5,481 nucleotides of DNA from Woeseia sp. (GCA_003229095.1 QIHS01000070.1:1-5481); one strand, 5' to 3'; counted from the first letter of the stretch, positions 1 through 5,293 are shown. Notes: generated by a model not told the origin, from the sequence alone. Translations and numbers: made by a program.

Positions 1-1034
1 AGTGCCTCCATCAATGCTCTACTTGAAGCCTCACGCATATCATCTGTCTTCGGTTTGAACGCAAGACCCCAGATCGCAACCGTCTTGCCTTTCAGATCGC
101 CATCGAAGTGAGCCGAAATTTTTGTGAACAGGCGCAGTTTCTGCCGATTGTTAACCGTCTCTACCGCCTCCATCAGAGACGCCTCGTAACCGGAATCCCG
201 GGCCGCCCTGGCAAGCGCTCGTACGTCTTTTGGAAAACAGGAGCCGCCATAACCTGCGCCCGGGTATATGAAGTGATAACCAATGCGTGGATCCGAACCA
301 ATACCGATACGCACATTCTCAATATCAGCTCCAAACTGTTCGGCAATATTTGCCAGTTCGTTCATGAAACTGATCTTGGTCGCCAGCATCGCGTTGGCCG
401 CATACTTTGTAAGTTCCGCAGAACGAATATCCATGCTGATCATGCGATCGTGATTGCGATTGAATGGCTCGTAGAGTGCGCGCAACAATTCGGTCGTTCT
501 GGGATTGTCTGTGCCGACGATAATGCGATCAGGTTTCATGAAATCACTGATCGCCGCGCCCTCTTTGAGGAACTCCGGGTTTGAGACAACGTCGCATTCG
601 AGCTGTACGTCACGCTCTCGAAGCGCCGTCAGAACGGTGGCCTTAACCTTATCTGCCGTTCCCACCGGCACCGTCGACTTGTCAACGATGATGCGATAGT
701 CGTTCATATGCTCACCAATTGATTTCGCAACGGCAAGAACGTATTGCAAATCTGCAGAACCATCTTCGTCGGGCGGCGTGCCGACGGCAATGAACTGAAA
801 CAGACCGTGATCGACACCCTTCGCCACATCCGTCGTGAACTGGAGCCGCCCTGCCTCCCGGTTTCGAGCGATGTAGTCATTGAGCCCTGGCTCGAAGATC
901 GGTACTTCACCAGCATTGAGCCGATCAATTTTGTCTGCGTCAATATCGACGCAGATAACGTTATTGCCCATTTCCGCCATACAGGCGCCGGTAACCAAGC
1001 CTACGTAGCCTGAGCCAAAAATTGTTAAATGCAT
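1..1034 (-). CDS. ugd: UDP-glucose 6-dehydrogenase (partial, C-terminus beyond window)
   Basis: Oxidises UDP-glucose to UDP-glucuronate with two NAD+ in the cytoplasm, supplying uronic acid for surface polysaccharide. I translated 344 codons from the ATG at 1034-1032; the frame is still open at base 1, so roughly 100 residues are missing compared with the usual 430-470. The N-terminal Rossmann domain begins at once (GSGYVGLVTGACMAEMGN, residues 7-24) and the first strand ends in VDID (29-32). Family landmarks in order are VGTPPDEDG (84-92), STVPVGT (120-126), NPEFLKEG (152-159), ELTKYAANAMLATKISF (207-223, with K210 and N214) and GYGGSCFPKD (261-270), where C266 is the catalytic thioester cysteine. 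The UDP-binding domain starts near 318 (VAIWGLAFKPKTDDMREASS). No key residue is missing. The start aligns exactly with the Rossmann strand, though no good Shine-Dalgarno sequence precedes it. It is transcribed divergently from the riboswitch-controlled lipoprotein. A decayed copy of its first 24 codons lies at 4012-4131. Confidence 0.96.
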   Translation of the reverse strand, partial: MHLTIFGSGYVGLVTGACMAEMGNNVICVDIDADKIDRLNAGEVPIFEPGLNDYIARNREAGRLQFTTDVAKGVDHGLFQFIAVGTPPDEDGSADLQYVLAVAKSIGEHMNDYRIIVDKSTVPVGTADKVKATVLTALRERDVQLECDVVSNPEFLKEGAAISDFMKPDRIIVGTDNPRTTELLRALYEPFNRNHDRMISMDIRSAELTKYAANAMLATKISFMNELANIAEQFGADIENVRIGIGSDPRIGYHFIYPGAGYGGSCFPKDVRALARAARDSGYEASLMEAVETVNNRQKLRLFTKISAHFDGDLKGKTVAIWGLAFKPKTDDMREASSRALMEA

Positions 1035-1065
1035 GTTGTTACAGTCTTTCGAATGTCCAGATAGT

Positions 1066-1080
1066 GAATCATACAGATTC
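1066..1080 (-). promoter_or_regulatory. Possible ugd promoter/operator: GAATC-N5-GATTC over a TATGAT -10-like box
   Basis: Thirty-two bases upstream of the ugd start there is a perfect 5-bp inverted repeat (GAATC at 1066-1070, GATTC at 1076-1080). On the minus strand the hexamer TATGAT (1073-1068), one change from the sigma-70 -10 consensus, lies inside it. No convincing -35 hexamer sits 16-18 bp further upstream, so this is a weak promoter call. An operator overlapping a -10 box would be a sensible arrangement, but that is inference. Confidence 0.25.
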
Positions 1081-1192
1081 GGAGAGCCCCACCACGTGCG
1101 TAAGTAGCAAATTGCGTTGTGTGGCTAATTCTTAGCCCGGATGTGTGCAGCGACTGTTTGTGAACGCACCCAAGTAGTCTGCCACTGCGCTA

Positions 1193-1209
1193 CGGAATGG
1201 CGTATTCCG
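1193..1209. promoter_or_regulatory. Inverted repeat CGGAAT-N5-ATTCCG, candidate activator site
   Basis: This is a perfect 6-bp dyad with a 5-base spacer, centred about 257 bp before the inferred sigma-54 transcription start. A dyad at this distance is the usual form of an upstream activating sequence for a bacterial enhancer-binding protein. It is followed on the plus strand by a pyrimidine-rich stretch (1210-1225), so a weak terminator is an alternative, but no rightward gene lies upstream to be terminated. The function is inferred from position only. Confidence 0.3.
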
Positions 1210-1356
1210 GTTCCTTTCTTATTTTGAGGAGGCTCGCTCAATGGTCTGTCTTATTTCGCCGACAGTCTGCTGTTCTTTCTATATCAAAGGATTACGGCTC
1301 CTTTTTAGCGAGTCACCTTCACAGATTGTCTGGAATCAGGGACAGATTTCAGATGG

Positions 1357-1369
1357 TAAATGTTTGATA
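1357..1369 (-). promoter_or_regulatory. Integration host factor (IHF) binding site, consensus match
   Basis: On the minus strand the 13-mer reads TATCAA-ACAT-TTA, matching the IHF consensus WATCAANNNNTTR at every defined position. It lies about 64 bp upstream of the -24 element at 1433, within the range where IHF bends DNA to bring an enhancer-bound activator to sigma-54 polymerase. The surrounding DNA (about 1388-1463) is AT-rich. Degenerate 13-mers of this kind occur by chance, so the position relative to the -24/-12 box is the main support. Confidence 0.5.
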
Positions 1370-1409
1370 CCTCTCGAGAACGCCTGAATTTTCCGTTGTA
1401 ACTTGTTGT

Positions 1410-1423
1410 TAAATAATTATTTA
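1410..1423. repeat. 14-bp perfect AT-only palindrome
   Basis: TAAATAATTATTTA is its own reverse complement over all 14 bases and ends 9 bases before the -24 GG of the sigma-54 promoter. It could be a regulator site, an AT-rich bending element, or a chance palindrome in AT-rich DNA. Nothing in the sequence separates these. Confidence 0.3.
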
Positions 1424-1432
1424 GATAATTAC

Positions 1433-1446
1433 GGCACGACAATTGC
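1433..1446 (+). promoter_or_regulatory. Sigma-54 (RpoN) -24/-12 promoter for the riboswitch-lipoprotein transcript
   Basis: The plus strand reads CGGCACG-ACAA-TTGCTTT from 1432 to 1449. The invariant GG (1433-1434) and GC (1445-1446) are separated by exactly 10 bases, and the core differs from the RpoN consensus TGGCACG-N4-TTGCW only at the first T. With GC at -13/-12, transcription should begin near 1458. That gives a leader of about 390 bases containing the c-di-GMP aptamer. Sigma-54 promoters need an enhancer-binding protein, and a candidate dyad and an IHF site lie upstream. No competing sigma-70 promoter of similar quality was seen before the aptamer. Confidence 0.65.
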
Positions 1447-1595
1447 TTTATTCATTATTCATTAAGGGCGTTCGCAGATCGATCAGTTTCAATGAAACCA
1501 ATCGCAATTTGTGAACCAGCGCACATTCCGGAACATGAAACCGGACGTTATGTATCAGCAGAGTTGCAAGGGCAGCAGTGCAGGCAGAAACTTAA

Positions 1596-1684
1596 ACACA
1601 CGAAAATGGCAAACCCATCGAAAGGTGGGGACGCAAAGCTTCCGGTCTAAGGGCATAGCCTAGGACAGCGGGGTTGCCGGAGAC
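1596..1684 (+). ncRNA. Cyclic-di-GMP-I (GEMM-I) riboswitch aptamer
   Basis: This RNA element binds the second messenger c-di-GMP and controls the gene downstream. The conserved core is plainly present in order. CACG-AAAA-UGGC-AAACC (1599-1615) aligns without gaps to the Vibrio cholerae Vc2 aptamer as I recall it. A stem, CCCAUC/GGUGGG, is capped by a GAAA tetraloop (1614-1629). Then come GGGACGCAAAGC (1628-1639), CCGGUCUAA (1642-1650), and UAGGACAGCGGGGUUGCC (1661-1678), the 3' part of the tetraloop-receptor helix plus the junction strand. By alignment to Vc2, G1608 corresponds to the ligand-contacting G20 and A1635 to the stacking A47. The residue equivalent to C92 falls in the GCC at 1676-1678. 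The aptamer lies 160-165 bases before the ATG of the lipoprotein at 1847, on the same strand. Boundaries are approximate; an Infernal search with Rfam RF01051 would settle them. Confidence 0.93.
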
Positions 1685-1763
1685 AGCGGTGCGCTTCCGC
1701 ACCTGTTGATCTATCCCCCTCGGCAACAAATCCCCTCTGTATCCAGATTCCGGACGGCAACAA
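1670..1763 (+). promoter_or_regulatory. Riboswitch expression platform: competing anti-aptamer hairpin
   Basis: The 3' strand of the aptamer, GUUGCCG (1673-1679), can pair perfectly with CGGCAAC at 1721-1727, and GAG (1680-1682) can extend the helix on CUC (1719-1721) with slight rearrangement. Inside this larger hairpin is a strong one, GGUGCG-CUUC-CGCACC (1688-1703). A second copy of CGGCAACAA at 1755-1763 is an alternative partner. Forming the long hairpin would destroy the ligand-binding junction, so the two folds should be mutually exclusive. No U-tract follows the hairpin, so a classical intrinsic terminator is unlikely. The ribosome site lies more than 100 bases further on. Rho or RNA stability are possible outputs, and whether c-di-GMP switches the gene on or off cannot be read from the sequence. 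Confidence 0.5.
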
Positions 1764-1833
1764 CAGTGACGCCGCAAACGTGTCACGCGAATGCCAACCA
1801 CCAGGAGCGGTCATTGTGGCTGCTTACCGGAAC

Positions 1834-1841
1834 GAGATGAG
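1834..1841 (+). promoter_or_regulatory. Ribosome binding site of the lipoprotein
   Basis: GAGATGAG contains GAGATGA, matching six of seven bases of GAGGTGA, and ends 5 bases before the ATG at 1847. It supports that start. No strong complement to it was seen in the leader, so direct sequestration by the riboswitch is not evident. Confidence 0.5.
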
Positions 1842-1846
1842 ACTAC

Positions 1847-2314
1847 ATGAATAAAAAACTACGCAGAATCAGTAATGCCTCACTATTGTTCGTCTATGCG
1901 ATCGCCGTGAGCGGCTGCTTTGAGACGGGTGATCAGGTTGCCGATCCTGTTGCCGATGATGCGCCTCAGCCTCCGCCCGCAGCAGCCAATGGCGCTCCGG
2001 TCATTTCCGGTACTCCAGCGACAATGGTGCTTATGAGCAACACATATGCGTTTACTCCCACTGCGTCAGATCCCGATAACGACACTTTGAATTTCAGTGT
2101 GCAAAACAAGCCAATCTGGGCTCAGTTTGACAGCACGACGGGTGAATTGACCGGCACGCCACTATTGAGTGATGTCGGCACCTATCCGGACATTGTCCTG
2201 TCCGTGAGTGACGGCGGCTTGTCCAGCGGACTGCCCGGATTCTCAGTAGACGTCGTTCAGAACGCCAATGGTTCCATTACGCTGTCGTGGACCGCTCCAA
2301 CGCAAAATGACTAG
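1847..2314 (+). CDS. Lipoprotein with Ig/cadherin-like domain, start of FN3 domain; frameshifted
   Basis: This is a 155-residue secreted lipoprotein of unknown specific function. A basic N-terminus (MNKKLRR) leads into a hydrophobic stretch and a lipobox AVSGC with the acylated cysteine at C24. A Pro/Ala/Asp-rich linker follows (about 28-50). Residues 50-138 resemble the putative Ig / dystroglycan-type cadherin-like fold (He_PIG type): APVISGTPAT, YAFTPTASDPDNDTLNFSV, PIWAQFDSTTGELTGTP, then LSVSDGG. From 142 the sequence GSITLSWTAPTQND is the first strand pair of a fibronectin type III domain, which stops at a TAG (2312-2314). The rest of that domain continues in another frame (2314-2514), so the ancestral protein was about 220 residues. 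Such modules bind sugars or partner proteins at the surface. Control by sigma-54 and a c-di-GMP riboswitch points to a biofilm-matrix or adhesion role, which is inference. Confidence 0.85.
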   Translation: MNKKLRRISNASLLFVYAIAVSGCFETGDQVADPVADDAPQPPPAAANGAPVISGTPATMVLMSNTYAFTPTASDPDNDTLNFSVQNKPIWAQFDSTTGELTGTPLLSDVGTYPDIVLSVSDGGLSSGLPGFSVDVVQNANGSITLSWTAPTQND

Positions 2315-2514
2315 ACAACCTGGCCGCTTACAATTTTTACTACGGAACATCGTCAGGAAATTACCCGCTCCAGGTACGCGTAAATAACCCGGGTATCACC
2401 ACTTTCGTCATCGAAAACCTTCCTCCAGCGACTTACTACCTCGTCGCAACCGCCATTAACGGCGACGGCACCGAGAGTACGTTCTCAAACGAGGCAGTCA
2501 GACAAGTGCTCTGA
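2311..2514 (+). pseudogene. Frame-shifted C-terminal part of the FN3 domain of the lipoprotein
   Basis: Reading from GAC at 2314 gives 66 residues to a TGA at 2512-2514. They continue the interrupted FN3 domain: DNLAAYNFYYGTSSGNY, then TFVIENLPPATYYLVATAIN, then GDGTESTFSNEAV, the usual last strands. This frame is closed upstream by TGA at 2308-2310 and the upstream frame closes at TAG 2312-2314, so the break is confined to about 2311-2314. One lost base, or two gained, explains it. The join TQND/DNLAAY reads like an intact FN3 B-C loop. There is no ATG or ribosome site for independent translation and no canonical slippery heptamer at the junction. Either the gene is a recent pseudogene or the assembly has an indel error. 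Confidence 0.8.
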
Positions 2515-2620
2515 GCCCGCGAATGACGGACACTTGCAGGACACGATGCTTCAGACGCAACAATGACCTGTAGGCGGCGACAGAAATCACAGAAGCTCAG
2601 CGAACAGACAATGCGGATTC
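2515..2620. other. Convergent intergenic gap, no terminator seen
   Basis: About 105 bases separate the end of the lipoprotein reading frame from the stop of the converging phosphomannomutase. I saw no GC-rich hairpin with a T-tract on either strand, so transcription end points here cannot be assigned. Confidence 0.5.
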
Positions 2621-3973
2621 TTACGATTCCAGTATTGCCAGTACCTCTGCAGTTTTCTCTTCCATCAGCGCTTGATCGCCCCGGCTCTCCACGTTAAGCC
2701 GCACGACCGGCTCGGTATTGGACATGCGGATATTGAAACGCCATTGAGCAAACTCGAAGCCGTAACCATCGATTTCATCGACGCTTAGCGCATCCGGCGA
2801 GTATTTTTGATACAGATTTTGCAAGGTGGCGTTAGCGTCGTCGACCGTGCGATTGATCTCACCACTGGTCGGGTACTTGGCTATTCGTTCGTTTACCAGC
2901 TCAGAAAGCGGTTTACCGGACTGGCACACCAGTCCGGCAACAAGCAACCAGGGAATCATGCCGCTGTCTGCATAGGAAAAATCGCGGAAAAAATGGTGCG
3001 CGCTCATCTCTCCACCATAAATGGCATCCTCCGCGCGCATGCATTCTTTGATGAACGAATGTCCTGACTTGCTTTGCACGGTGACACCGCCTGCGGCGGC
3101 AACAATATCCAGAGTATTCCAGGTCAGTCGTGGATCGTGCACAATTTTCGCGCCTGGATTTTCACGCAACAGGCTTTCTGCCAACAAACCAACGATGTAA
3201 TAACCCTCAATGAACCCGCCGTTCTCGTCAAAGAGAAAACAACGATCAAAATCGCCGTCCCAGGCAATACCGAAATCTGCACCATGCGCTCGAATCGCCT
3301 CGACAGTGGAGCTGCGGTTCTCAATCAACATTGGGTTTGGTACGCCGTTTGGAAACGAACCGTCCGGCTCGTGATGAATTCTGATCAGTTCAAAAGGAAG
3401 GTGTGGCGCCAGGCCGTCAAGCGCCAGGCCCGCAACGCCGTTGCCCGCATTGACGACCAGCTTGAGAGGTTTGAGCGACTCGACATCCACATAACTTAGC
3501 ATGTGCGCAATGTAGTCGTCGAAGATGTCCACTGTGGCTCTCACGCCGGCTTCTAGCGATGCCTTGCGCTCGTCTCCTTCGGCAAGCTTACGAATGTCCA
3601 GCAAGCCACTATCCACGCTAATCGGTTTTGCGTCTTCGCGAACAAGTTTCAGCCCGTTGTAGTCAGCAGGGTTATGGCTTGCCGTGATCATGATGCCGCC
3701 ATCTGCCTTGAGGTGCGCAGTCGCAAAATAAACCATCTCGGTGCCGCACAAGCCGATATCCAGCACCTCGACGCCTGCCTGCATCAGCCCGTCCGCCACA
3801 GCATCGGCCAGTTCGACACTGGAATGTCGCATGTCGCACCCGATCACGACGGTTTTGGCGCCGAGAAACGCGGCGGTCGCGTTGCCGATGCGATGCGCTA
3901 TATCAGCATTCAATTCGTTGGGTATTTGCCCGCGCACGTCGTAGGCTTTGAAGCAATCTATTTTTTTTGGCAT
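2621..3973 (-). CDS. cpsG: Phosphomannomutase (CpsG/ManB type)
   Basis: Interconverts mannose-6-phosphate and mannose-1-phosphate in the cytoplasm, the step before GDP-mannose synthesis for exopolysaccharide or O-antigen. The protein is 450 residues from the ATG at 3973, the normal family length. That start puts MPKKIDCFKAYDVRG at the N-terminus, where family members begin; the frame is open further upstream (an ATG at 4015 and a TTG at 4042), but those residues match nothing in the family. The four alpha-D-phosphohexomutase signatures are all intact: the phosphoserine loop TASHNP (97-102, S99), the metal loop DGDFDR (239-244), the sugar-recognition loop GGEMSAHH (320-327), and the phosphate-binding loop RMSNTEPVVRLN (416-427). 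The following HFFRDFSYADSGMIPWLL is characteristic of CpsG/ManB rather than bifunctional AlgC. No clear Shine-Dalgarno sequence precedes the start. It lies 258 bases downstream of the WecA-type gene on the same strand, with a ugd relic between, and may be co-transcribed with it. Confidence 0.94.
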   Translation of the reverse strand: MPKKIDCFKAYDVRGQIPNELNADIAHRIGNATAAFLGAKTVVIGCDMRHSSVELADAVADGLMQAGVEVLDIGLCGTEMVYFATAHLKADGGIMITASHNPADYNGLKLVREDAKPISVDSGLLDIRKLAEGDERKASLEAGVRATVDIFDDYIAHMLSYVDVESLKPLKLVVNAGNGVAGLALDGLAPHLPFELIRIHHEPDGSFPNGVPNPMLIENRSSTVEAIRAHGADFGIAWDGDFDRCFLFDENGGFIEGYYIVGLLAESLLRENPGAKIVHDPRLTWNTLDIVAAAGGVTVQSKSGHSFIKECMRAEDAIYGGEMSAHHFFRDFSYADSGMIPWLLVAGLVCQSGKPLSELVNERIAKYPTSGEINRTVDDANATLQNLYQKYSPDALSVDEIDGYGFEFAQWRFNIRMSNTEPVVRLNVESRGDQALMEEKTAEVLAILES

Positions 3974-4011
3974 CGTATTCGTCAGATTCTGAACAAGCTG
4001 CGCAGTATATG

Positions 4012-4131
4012 TCATGAATCCGGCCAGTGGGCTAAGCCGCAATCGATCGCGAAATAGCGATTGCCCATATCGGCCATACAGGCACCGCTAACCAGGCCAA
4101 CGTAGCCGGAGCCATATATTGTCAGGGTCGT
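4012..4131 (-). pseudogene. Decayed 5' fragment of a ugd-like gene upstream of cpsG
   Basis: Bases 4060-4122 align without gaps to 963-1025 of ugd with 54 of 63 identical. The minus-strand translation is TTLTIYGSGYVGLVSGACMA followed by DMGN, against MHLTIFGSGYVGLVTGACMA plus EMGN in the intact gene. The position of the ATG is ACG (4131-4129), and the frame is open upstream only as far as a TAA with no start codon between. After MGN homology ends abruptly and the frame runs to a TGA (4014-4012), which overlaps an alternative upstream ATG of cpsG. Only the first Rossmann strand and the glycine-rich loop remain, so no dehydrogenase activity is possible. Most changes are conservative or silent, implying that a once-functional copy diverged before or slowly after truncation. 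A related nucleotide-sugar dehydrogenase is an alternative parent, but identity to the local ugd is high. Confidence 0.85.
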
Positions 4132-4231
4132 TGAAGCAGTCTCGAGTGAATCGGGTTCAAATTTTGGTAGTTATGACAGAGCTGCGCAAGATCTGGAGGA
4201 GAACCAATTCACGCCACGATACGGGCATTAT

Positions 4232-5293
4232 TCAAGGCTGCGGTTGAGACTCTGATCTGGATAGAGTGCTCGCAGGCAACATCGCTGACAACTTTGTCAT
4301 AATCGCGTACTGCGACACGCCCAGTATCGCCCACCCGGCAAACATGACAGCATCGGGTATGCCTGCGAAATGGCCCACCAGGCCAATGACTGCATAAACC
4401 GCCTGCAATGCTGTCAGTATCCCCAGCGTTTGCCGCACACCCATGCCGCCGTCAATGAGAATGTGATGAAAATGCTCACGGTCGGCGACGAACGGTGACT
4501 TACCCTGCAACATCCGCCTGACGAAACTCGTAAAAAGATCGTAAACGGGAACTGATGCGAACCATAGTGCGACTACGGGTGTCACGATTCGCGTATCCCC
4601 GTGACTTATACTGATAGTAAGCCAGGCGATCATAAGCCCCAGCATGGTGCTACCGCCATCGCCCATGAAGGCAGAAAATGGCTTATTGATTTTCATCGGG
4701 TAGTTGAACAACAAGAAGGCAATAATCGTCGCGATGGCAATGATCGATACCTGAAACGCCATCGAGCCGACGGTCGCGACGATGGCTATACAAATAAAAG
4801 CCACCAATGCCAGCGAACCTGCCAGGCCATCAACCCCGTCTACCAGGTTAAATGCATTAATAACAGACACAACAATCAACGTTGTAAAAAGCCAGGAAAA
4901 CGAGCCGAAGCTCACTACCCCCAATCCAAAAGTGTTGCCGATATCCCGAATGATCAGCCCGTCACCATAGGACATGATCAGTACCACCAAAATCTGCGCC
5001 ACCAGGCGTAGCAACGCCGGCAGATCGAAGCAGTCATCGAGAATCCCTATGAACGCCACTACACCGCAGGACAAGGCGAGATATTGAAACGGTGCATCCA
5101 GGTCAGGAATCAAAAACATGGCCAACGCGAAGCCTGTAAACATCGCGACTCCGCCCACTATGGGAATATCACCGTAGTGTGTTTTGCGGCCGCCGGGTTT
5201 ATCAACAATGCCCATTTTGATTGCCAACGGTCGCAGGGCAATCATACATATGACTGTCGTGATGAACGCGGAAGCGAAGGATAGGTAGTGCAT
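4232..5293 (-). CDS. WecA/MraY-family undecaprenyl-phosphate sugar-1-phosphate transferase
   Basis: Integral inner-membrane enzyme that transfers a HexNAc-1-phosphate, most likely GlcNAc-1-phosphate, from UDP-sugar to undecaprenyl phosphate, starting a lipid-linked glycan. Counting from the ATG at 5293, the protein is 353 residues with about ten hydrophobic segments. Motifs in order are GIVDKPGGRKTH (28-39) with IPIVGG (43-48), the Mg-binding pair LDD (85-87), NAFNLVDGVDG (146-156), FMGDGGS (209-215) and the cytoplasmic histidine motif DREHFHHIL (271-279). The last motif and the overall order fit the WecA/TagO branch better than MraY. The frame extends upstream to a GTG at 5347, adding a polar 18-residue leader; I prefer the ATG because it places the first membrane helix as in relatives, though neither has a good ribosome site. 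No terminator follows. With cpsG and ugd on the same strand it suggests a polysaccharide locus. The exact sugar specificity is not determined. Confidence 0.9.
   Translation of the reverse strand: MHYLSFASAFITTVICMIALRPLAIKMGIVDKPGGRKTHYGDIPIVGGVAMFTGFALAMFLIPDLDAPFQYLALSCGVVAFIGILDDCFDLPALLRLVAQILVVLIMSYGDGLIIRDIGNTFGLGVVSFGSFSWLFTTLIVVSVINAFNLVDGVDGLAGSLALVAFICIAIVATVGSMAFQVSIIAIATIIAFLLFNYPMKINKPFSAFMGDGGSTMLGLMIAWLTISISHGDTRIVTPVVALWFASVPVYDLFTSFVRRMLQGKSPFVADREHFHHILIDGGMGVRQTLGILTALQAVYAVIGLVGHFAGIPDAVMFAGWAILGVSQYAIMTKLSAMLPASTLSRSESQPQP

Larger units (their letters stand above)
1035..1595. other. Long intergenic control region, no convincing gene
   Basis: About 560 bases between the leftward ugd start and the riboswitch aptamer carry no ORF that I accept as a gene. 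The part next to ugd must hold that gene's promoter. The rest contains a CGGAAT/ATTCCG palindrome (1193-1209), a stretch resembling flanks of REP-type transposases (1326-1350), a consensus IHF site (1357-1369), an AT-rich palindrome (1410-1423), a sigma-54 promoter (1433-1446), a tandem ATTCATT heptamer (1450-1463) and a GTTTCA-A-TGAAAC palindrome (1486-1498). The order palindrome, IHF, -24/-12 box is typical of an RpoN-dependent promoter reading rightward. Confidence 0.6.

Noticed and set aside
108..1013. Several plus- and minus-strand ORFs of 64-158 residues.
   Set aside because: All lie in other frames of ugd, whose conserved motifs account for this DNA; the translations have no domain character.
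1241..1387. 48-codon plus-strand ORF (ATG 1241, TGA 1385-1387) preceded by a good Shine-Dalgarno GAGGAGG at 8-base spacing.
   Set aside because: The peptide is Cys-rich with no recognisable features, and the frame runs through the transposase-flank-like stretch and the IHF consensus. The purine run is better seen as chance; kept only as a note because the ribosome site is strong.
1688..1703. Intrinsic terminator from the GGUGCG-CUUC-CGCACC hairpin.
   Set aside because: The stem is strong but the following bases (TGTTGATCTATCC) lack a T-tract, so it does not meet the usual criteria.
1592..1801. Minus-strand 69-residue ORF across the leader region.
   Set aside because: It is the reverse complement of the riboswitch aptamer and expression platform, whose conserved RNA sequence explains the composition.
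2303..2314. Programmed ribosomal frameshifting to join the two lipoprotein frames.
   Set aside because: The junction AAT-GAC-TAG has no XXXYYYZ slippery heptamer, and I saw no clear stimulatory structure just downstream; an indel or sequencing error is simpler.
2807..4057. Plus-strand ORFs of 67-141 residues and a 66-residue minus-strand ORF over the phosphomannomutase.
   Set aside because: They are shadows of cpsG, which has all four phosphohexomutase signatures across the same bases.
4601..5284. Plus-strand ORFs of 62-136 residues, rich in His, Gln and Asn.
   Set aside because: These compositions arise from reading the complement of hydrophobic membrane-helix codons of the WecA-type gene.
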